A DNA stretch of 64,000 nt from positions 1-64,000 of the forward strand of contig CACXUM010000009.1 in NCBI GenBank assembly GCA_902770835.1, read 5' to 3'. The translations under genes and the position numbers were made by a program. A model generated the notes under the pieces. The model did no database searches, was not told where the DNA came from, and was given only the letters and a program-made list of their open reading frames with translations. This DNA comes from an uncultured Bacteroidia bacterium. Lineage in GTDB: Bacteria; Bacteroidota; Bacteroidia; Bacteroidales; F082. Positions within the stretch are counted from its first letter, which is position 1. Each line of letters begins with the position of its first letter. This document shows positions 59,111 to 64,000 of this stretch, piece by piece.

Positions 59111-61306
59111 GATAGGTCCCACTGGGCTATCAAAAGAGTATTTCAGCCCGGCACCATGAGTATAACTATAAGAGAACATCCCATTGTAAATGGCTGTCAA
59201 ATAGTGCTTTCCGTAAAAATTGTAGCGCAGGTCGCAGCGGGCTATCCTAAGTAAAGAGGGAACTGGCCCCAACGTTTCCACATAACTAATGCCAATAAAA
59301 GGCAACTGGTTCTCGAAATGGCGGCCCTCAATCTCTCCACCAAATTTGTTCCTCATGTTGTAGATGAAGGCGGTGTTGAGGAAATACCGGCCATACACCT
59401 GCGGGATGATGGTCAACCGGCCGTTTTTGGGCGTAATGTAGTATTGCAAGGCCAAGGAAACGTCGTAGTTGTTGTTTTCACCGTTTTTTGGATCCCAATA
59501 AAAATGGGTGTTCACGTTGGCATAGAGGCCGTGCTTGGCGAAATAAGCATCGTCCAAATTGTCATACTTGAGGTTGAGGAATGGGGTGACAAACCTGTTA
59601 GGCTCAAACCAATCATCAAAAGTATCGGTATCAATGGACGATTTGTCGAAAGTGGTGCTTATGTAAGACACGCCCAAGATAGTGCTCAGGTTGAGCAAAT
59701 GGAACTGCGATATGTAGGCACTCAATTTCTGTTGACGGTAGTTCAAATTAATCATGCTCTTTTCCGAAGGATCCAAGGGCGTTGTCTTGAAATGCTCGTT
59801 CCTGTACTCGTAGGCCACGTTGAAATTGGCCACGCCCGAGCGGGAATAGGTATAAGTCAGATTCAACCTTGGGCTGTAACTCAGTTTTGCTGTGAAATTG
59901 AGTTTCGAGCCGTTGAATTTTTTCTCGTTAATGCCAATGCTCGTGAGCAAGGCTGCACCTTCCTCGGTGTCGTAGCGCACACCCAAACCAAAAACGTGGG
60001 GCTTGGCGGGCGTTACGTTGACTGTCAAGTCGTAGGTGTCAGAAAGTTGGTGGTTCAAATTGGAGGAGTCGCTTTCCTTGATTTGGTAGGTGATTTCATC
60101 GAAGCAGCCTGTGCCACGGAAGACATTTATGGCTTGTTCGATGTCGTCTTGCGAGTACCGTTCTCCGTCCTTAAGGCCGCCTTTGCGACGAAGCCAGCGG
60201 CCATCGCTTTCGCTCACGTTGTTGATGGTGATGCTACGCAAGAGCACGGCTTCCTGCTTCAGGTTCATAGCATGAGGCGCATGGAGCTTCTTGCCCACAG
60301 GATGCCCCGCCGAGGCATCCACCGCCTGCTTGATGGCCAAAAGTTGGTCGTGGAAGCCGCTGGCACTCTTGTAGCCACGCCCAACCAAAGTGTCAATGGC
60401 CTCTGGCGTGAAACTCAACATTCCGAACCCACTAATGTCGGGAATGATGTGGACATTGCACATCTTGCGGTTTTCCACACGCTTGGCACTGGTGCTGTTG
60501 ACGACCAAACGGGCAAACAACTGCGGCAACGACTTGAGGTCGTTGATGGTGACGTCTTTAGTCGAAGTGACCTCAACGCCGATGATGATGTCGGCACCCA
60601 TCTCTTTCAGCACATCGGCGGGGAAATTGTTCACCAAGCCGCCGTCGACCAACAACTTGTCGCCTATCGCGACGGGTGAGAACAGACCCGGAATGGACAT
60701 GCTGGCTCGCATCGCTGTAGGCACGCTGCCACTGCGCAGCACAACTTCATCGCCCGTAATCATGTCGGTAGCAACACAGGCGAAGGGAATGGGCAGGTCG
60801 TTGAAGTCCATATCCTCCTGATAGCCCACACACAGGTCGTTGAACAAGTTGATGAGCGAACTGTTGTTGACGTAGGCACTCGGCAATTGGCTGATGAAAG
60901 AGGCTTTTGACTCGCGGTCGAAAAGGCTTTCAAGGCTGAAAGGCACAATAAGCGCAGTGGTGCTGTTGCGACCCCTCATCACTTCCGACATCATAGGCCG
61001 GTCAATCTTGTTGCCGATGTATTCCGACCATTCGATTCCGGCAATGAGTTGGGTGAGTTCGTCGGGAGAATAGCCCAAGGCATACATGCCCCCGATGATG
61101 GAGCCCATGCTCGTACCCGCCACATAATCAACGGGAATGCCCATGTCTTCGATATATTTCAAAACCCCGATGTGGGATGCGCCTTTGGCACCGCCTCCAC
61201 CTAAGACCACGCCCACTTTGAGGCGTTGAGGATGGTTGGTGCTGTTTTGAGCGTTCATGGCAAAAGATGCCAACAAGAGTGCGATGAGTAAACTGACTTT
61301 TTTCAT
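59036..61306 (-). CDS. Patatin-like phospholipase fused to an outer-membrane barrel (copy 1)
   Basis: 756 aa from the ATG at 61306 (MKKVSLLIALLLASFAMNAQ, signal peptide). The patatin domain has the oxyanion loop GGGGAKG, the nucleophile Ser66 in GTSMG and the catalytic Asp in VDGGLVNN (near 220). A POTRA-like segment (about 350-430, YSQDDIEQAINVFRGTGCFDEITYQI) leads to a C-terminal barrel ending in LYFSFGYTF. This is the PlpD-type autotransporter-like design: a barrel that may expose or carry the phospholipase. Tandem paralog of the next gene. Confidence 0.92.
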   Translation of the reverse strand: MKKVSLLIALLLASFAMNAQNSTNHPQRLKVGVVLGGGGAKGASHIGVLKYIEDMGIPVDYVAGTSMGSIIGGMYALGYSPDELTQLIAGIEWSEYIGNKIDRPMMSEVMRGRNSTTALIVPFSLESLFDRESKASFISQLPSAYVNNSSLINLFNDLCVGYQEDMDFNDLPIPFACVATDMITGDEVVLRSGSVPTAMRASMSIPGLFSPVAIGDKLLVDGGLVNNFPADVLKEMGADIIIGVEVTSTKDVTINDLKSLPQLFARLVVNSTSAKRVENRKMCNVHIIPDISGFGMLSFTPEAIDTLVGRGYKSASGFHDQLLAIKQAVDASAGHPVGKKLHAPHAMNLKQEAVLLRSITINNVSESDGRWLRRKGGLKDGERYSQDDIEQAINVFRGTGCFDEITYQIKESDSSNLNHQLSDTYDLTVNVTPAKPHVFGLGVRYDTEEGAALLTSIGINEKKFNGSKLNFTAKLSYSPRLNLTYTYSRSGVANFNVAYEYRNEHFKTTPLDPSEKSMINLNYRQQKLSAYISQFHLLNLSTILGVSYISTTFDKSSIDTDTFDDWFEPNRFVTPFLNLKYDNLDDAYFAKHGLYANVNTHFYWDPKNGENNNYDVSLALQYYITPKNGRLTIIPQVYGRYFLNTAFIYNMRNKFGGEIEGRHFENQLPFIGISYVETLGPVPSLLRIARCDLRYNFYGKHYLTAIYNGMFSYSYTHGAGLKYSFDSPVGPISLTAQWSNLYVSRFSLYFSFGYTF

Positions 61307-61326
61307 TTTTGTAAGAATTTTAACGG

Positions 61327-61335
61327 ACAAAAGTA
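61327..61335 (-). promoter_or_regulatory. -7 element of patatin copy 1
   Basis: TACTTTTGT on the minus strand, 20 bases before the ATG at 61306. The same arrangement precedes copy 2. Confidence 0.6.
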
Positions 61336-61381
61336 CAGTTTTTTCGCCAACACAACTCCTTTAGGCAAAAAACAAAAAACA

Positions 61382-63709
61382 TTAGAACGTGTACCCAAAC
61401 GAGAAATACAGCCCGAAATGTTGACCGACATTGGTTTTCGACCAATTCGCCGTCAGCGAAATGGGGCCGAGCGCACTGGCGTAGGAATACTTCAGGCCCG
61501 CGCCCTGCACATTGAAATCAAAGGCATCCGGCAAAGAGAATTGATAATAGAGCAGATACTGTAGGTGCGCCATGAAGTTGTACATCGCGGTCAGGTAGTG
61601 CCTGCCATAGAAGTTGTAGCGCAAGTCTAATCGCAATATGGTGGAATTGTTGAAAGCGTTGGATACCGATGTCAGGCCGACAAAGGGCAGTTGCGTGTCG
61701 AAATGACGACCAGCCACTTCCCCGCCATAGATGGTCCACAGGTTGTAATACATAGGCAATCCCGACACATACATTCCATACACTTGCGGGATGAAAGTGA
61801 ACTTCCCGTTGCGGGGTGTGAGATAGGATTGGAAGTCGTACAAAAGGTAGAAGCACCGGCCTTTCGAGCCTTCATCAAGCGCTATTTCGGAAGGATGCAA
61901 GTCGATATGGTAACGGGCTGTCAGGCTCGTCTTGATGCCTCGCTTGGCGAAATAGGTATCGTCAAGGTTGTCGTAAGCCAAATTGACGAAGGGTGTCACC
62001 AGCTTGTTTTGAGCGAACACGAGGGTGTCCAAGAAACTTCCCTCCATCGAGCTGAAGTCATAGTTTGTGTTGGTGTACGACAAACCGACTTTGGTGCTGA
62101 AATTGAGCAGATGGAACTGGGAGATGTAGCCACTTGCCTTGTGCTGATAGTAACTCATGTTCATTCCCCTGTTATTGGCACCCTCTATTCTGAAATACTC
62201 GTTGCGGTAATCGTAAGCCACGTTAAAGTTGGCTAACGACGGCACAGCGTATGTATAAGTAACGTTGATTTTCGGGTTGTAACTCAGTTTTGCGTTGAGA
62301 TTGAGTCTCGATCCGGTAAATTTCTTCTCATTCAGTCCAAGGTTCAGGAGCAAGGCAGCACCTTCCTCGGTGTCGTAGCGCAAACCCAAGCCGAAGACAT
62401 GGGGCTTGGCGGGCTTTACGTTGACTGTCAAGTCGTAGGTGTCAGAAAGTTGGTTGTTCAAATTGGAGGAGTCGCTTTCCTTGATTTGGTAGGTGATTTC
62501 ATCGAAGCAGCCTGTGCCACGGAAGACATTTATGGCCTGTTCGAAGTCGTCTTGCGTGTACCGGTTTCCGGCCACCAGATTGACTTTGCGACGAAGCCAG
62601 CGGCCATCGCGGTCGCTCACGCTATTGATGGTGATGGTTTGGAGAAGCACGTCTTCTTGCGTCAGGTTCATGGCGCGAGGCGCACGGAGCGTTTTGCCGA
62701 CAGGATGACCTGCCGAGGCATCCACCGCCTGCTTGATGGCCAAAAGCTGGTCGTGGAATTCGTTGGCACGTTTGTAACCACGGCTCACCAAGGTATCAAT
62801 GGCATCTGACTTGAAACTTAACATTCCGAATCCGCTGACATCAGGAATGATGTGGACATTACATAAGGAGCGGTTCTCCACGCGCTTGGCACTCGTGCTG
62901 TTGGTGACCAAACGGGCAAACAACTGCGGCAGCGACTTGAGGTCGTCGATGGTGACGTCTTTATTCGATGTGACCTCAACGCCGATGATGATGTCGGCTC
63001 CCATCTCTTTCAGAACATCGGCGGGGAAGTTGTTCACCAAACCGCCGTCAACCAACAACTTGTCGCCTATCGCGACAGGCGAGAACAATCCGGGAATGGC
63101 CATGCTGGCACGCATCGACGTAGGCACGCTGCCACTGCGCAGCACAACCTCATCGCCCGTAATCATATCGGTGGCAACGCAGGCGAAGGGAATGGGCAGG
63201 TCGTTGAAGTCCATATCCTCCTGATAGCCCACACACAGGTCGTTGAACAAGTTGATGAGCGAACTATTGTTGACATAGGCACTCGGCAATTGGCTGATGA
63301 AAGAGGCTTTTGACTCGCGGTCGAAAAGGCTTTCAAGGCTGAAAGGCACAATAAGCGCAGTAGTGCTGTTGCGGCCCCTCATCACTTCCGACATCATTGG
63401 CCGGTCAATTTTGTTGCCGATGTATTCCGACCAGTCCATGCTTGCAATGAGTTGGGTGAGTTCTTCGGGCGTATAGCCCAAGGCATACAGGCCGCCGAGG
63501 ATGGAGCCCATGCTGGTGCCTGCCACATAATCGACAGGGATGCCCATGTCTTCGATGTATTTCAATACTCCGATGTGGGCCGCACCTTTGGCACCGCCAC
63601 CACCTAAAACCACACCCACCTTGAGGCGGGGCGGACGGATGGTGTCATTGTGGGCGTTCATGGCAAAAGATAACAGCAGAAGTGCGATAAGCAAACAGAC
63701 TTTTTTCAT
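61382..63709 (-). CDS. Patatin-like phospholipase fused to an outer-membrane barrel (copy 2)
   Basis: 775 aa from the ATG at 63709 (MKKVCLLIALLLLSFAMNAH). Same plan as copy 1: GGGGAKG, Ser66 in GTSMG, VDGGLVNN, POTRA-like segment and barrel ending LYFSFGYTF. The patatin and POTRA-like parts are nearly identical to copy 1, while the barrel is clearly diverged, with about 20 extra residues in its loops. Separately promoted (-7 at 63731-63739), so each copy is its own transcript. Confidence 0.92.
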   Translation of the reverse strand: MKKVCLLIALLLLSFAMNAHNDTIRPPRLKVGVVLGGGGAKGAAHIGVLKYIEDMGIPVDYVAGTSMGSILGGLYALGYTPEELTQLIASMDWSEYIGNKIDRPMMSEVMRGRNSTTALIVPFSLESLFDRESKASFISQLPSAYVNNSSLINLFNDLCVGYQEDMDFNDLPIPFACVATDMITGDEVVLRSGSVPTSMRASMAIPGLFSPVAIGDKLLVDGGLVNNFPADVLKEMGADIIIGVEVTSNKDVTIDDLKSLPQLFARLVTNSTSAKRVENRSLCNVHIIPDVSGFGMLSFKSDAIDTLVSRGYKRANEFHDQLLAIKQAVDASAGHPVGKTLRAPRAMNLTQEDVLLQTITINSVSDRDGRWLRRKVNLVAGNRYTQDDFEQAINVFRGTGCFDEITYQIKESDSSNLNNQLSDTYDLTVNVKPAKPHVFGLGLRYDTEEGAALLLNLGLNEKKFTGSRLNLNAKLSYNPKINVTYTYAVPSLANFNVAYDYRNEYFRIEGANNRGMNMSYYQHKASGYISQFHLLNFSTKVGLSYTNTNYDFSSMEGSFLDTLVFAQNKLVTPFVNLAYDNLDDTYFAKRGIKTSLTARYHIDLHPSEIALDEGSKGRCFYLLYDFQSYLTPRNGKFTFIPQVYGMYVSGLPMYYNLWTIYGGEVAGRHFDTQLPFVGLTSVSNAFNNSTILRLDLRYNFYGRHYLTAMYNFMAHLQYLLYYQFSLPDAFDFNVQGAGLKYSYASALGPISLTANWSKTNVGQHFGLYFSFGYTF

Positions 63710-63730
63710 TTTTGTTTGAATTATGAACGG

Positions 63731-63739
63731 GCAAAAGTA
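63731..63739 (-). promoter_or_regulatory. -7 element of patatin copy 2
   Basis: TACTTTTGC on the minus strand, 21 bases before the ATG at 63709. Confidence 0.7.
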
Positions 63740-63765
63740 CGGATTTTTCACCAACACGCCATTAG

Positions 63766-63802
63766 GCAAAAAAAGAGGGACTGACGCAGTGGCCAGTCCC
63801 TC
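63766..63802 (-). terminator. Terminator of the last gene
   Basis: On the minus strand GAGGGACTG/CAGTCCCTC forms a 9-bp stem followed by TTTTTTTG, 36 bases after the stop at 63838. Confidence 0.88.
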
Positions 63803-63837
63803 CTACCCCATTTGCTCAATGGTTCTGAATCAGTGGA

Positions 63838-64000
63838 TTACTTCTTCAGTTTGCCCAAGCGAGCAGTCACCTTATAGGTGGTCTTTGAATAGATGTCGGT
63901 GCCGAGAACCGGGGCATGACGATGGGCTTCCACTTGAGGATAGATAACGATATCGTAGCCAGGGTTCTTCTTCATCAGGTTGTAAAGAGCGTAGTTGGCG
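63838..64000 (-). CDS. C-terminal part of a small unknown protein (DUF6567-like)
   Basis: The last 54 codons are visible: ANYALYNLMKKNPGYDIVIYPQVEAHRHAPVLG, then SKTTYKVTARLGKLKK and a stop. The pattern NPGYD-V-YPQ...KVTARLG recalls small Bacteroidota lipoproteins of the DUF6567/TRL-like type. The N-terminus is outside the window. A terminator follows. Confidence 0.6.
   Translation of the reverse strand, partial: ANYALYNLMKKNPGYDIVIYPQVEAHRHAPVLGTDIYSKTTYKVTARLGKLKK

Noticed and set aside
59318..60679. 453-codon open frame antisense to patatin copy 1
   Set aside because: The patatin catalytic motifs and barrel are on the other strand, and a parallel shadow frame in copy 2 is broken.

Overview
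The window looks like chromosome from a member of the Bacteroidales (phylum Bacteroidota). About 27 genes carry the phylum's -7 promoter element TAnnTTTGc. Several exported proteins end in a type IX secretion sorting domain, the gliding/secretion lipoprotein GldH is present, and the envelope genes (Omp85-like barrels, an LptD-like protein, patatin-barrel fusions) are typical of the group. Base composition is moderate, except for an A+T-rich island at about 25.8-28.3 kb. The promoter elements were used to choose several start codons.

Layout. 1-4.6 kb: the 5' part of an IgGFc-binding-like surface protein, a TPR/HTH regulator, an Omp85-like barrel and mntP. 4.6-12.4 kb: a tRNA-Pro with a 50-bp partial tandem duplication, a U32 protein, two DUF4160/DUF2442 pairs, a PHP phosphatase, a small XRE regulator, and two secreted proteins with type IX tails (one a subtilase). 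12.4-25 kb: an AAA ATPase with a nuclease-like tail, then housekeeping genes: purC, phoH, a SAM-hydroxide adenosyltransferase, the envelope operon ricT-gldH-PBP1A-obg-PAP2, lemA and glmS. 25-28.4 kb: an accessory island between the glmS terminator and a tRNA-Leu, holding a RelE/HigB-XRE pair and a TIR-STAND-TPR protein, a probable antiphage effector. 28.5-31 kb: prs, rplY (ctc) and pth. 31-35.7 kb: a DUF3990 pair, a decayed ATPase with flanking palindromes, an rRNA methyltransferase, and a second intact ATPase-nuclease gene behind tandem repeats. 35.8-64 kb: an S46 dipeptidyl-peptidase, a CotH-type secreted protein, a five-gene polysaccharide O-acetylation operon (two MBOAT and three SGNH genes), a second U32 gene, an ABC exporter, an amidase, an LptD-like protein, a secreted double-thioredoxin protein, a fucose-isomerase-like gene, two tandem patatin-barrel genes and a last gene cut by the window edge.

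Three patterns cut across the annotation. (1) Short palindromic repeats of several sequence families sit inside coding genes without breaking the frame (PHP gene, U32 gene, fucose-isomerase-like gene). (2) Each of three AAA ATPase/PD-(D/E)XK-like loci has its own private palindromes over or next to its promoter. (3) Small toxin-antitoxin-like pairs are scattered between housekeeping genes. The strongest candidates for new biology are the TIR-STAND-TPR gene and the ATPase loci with locus-specific repeats.
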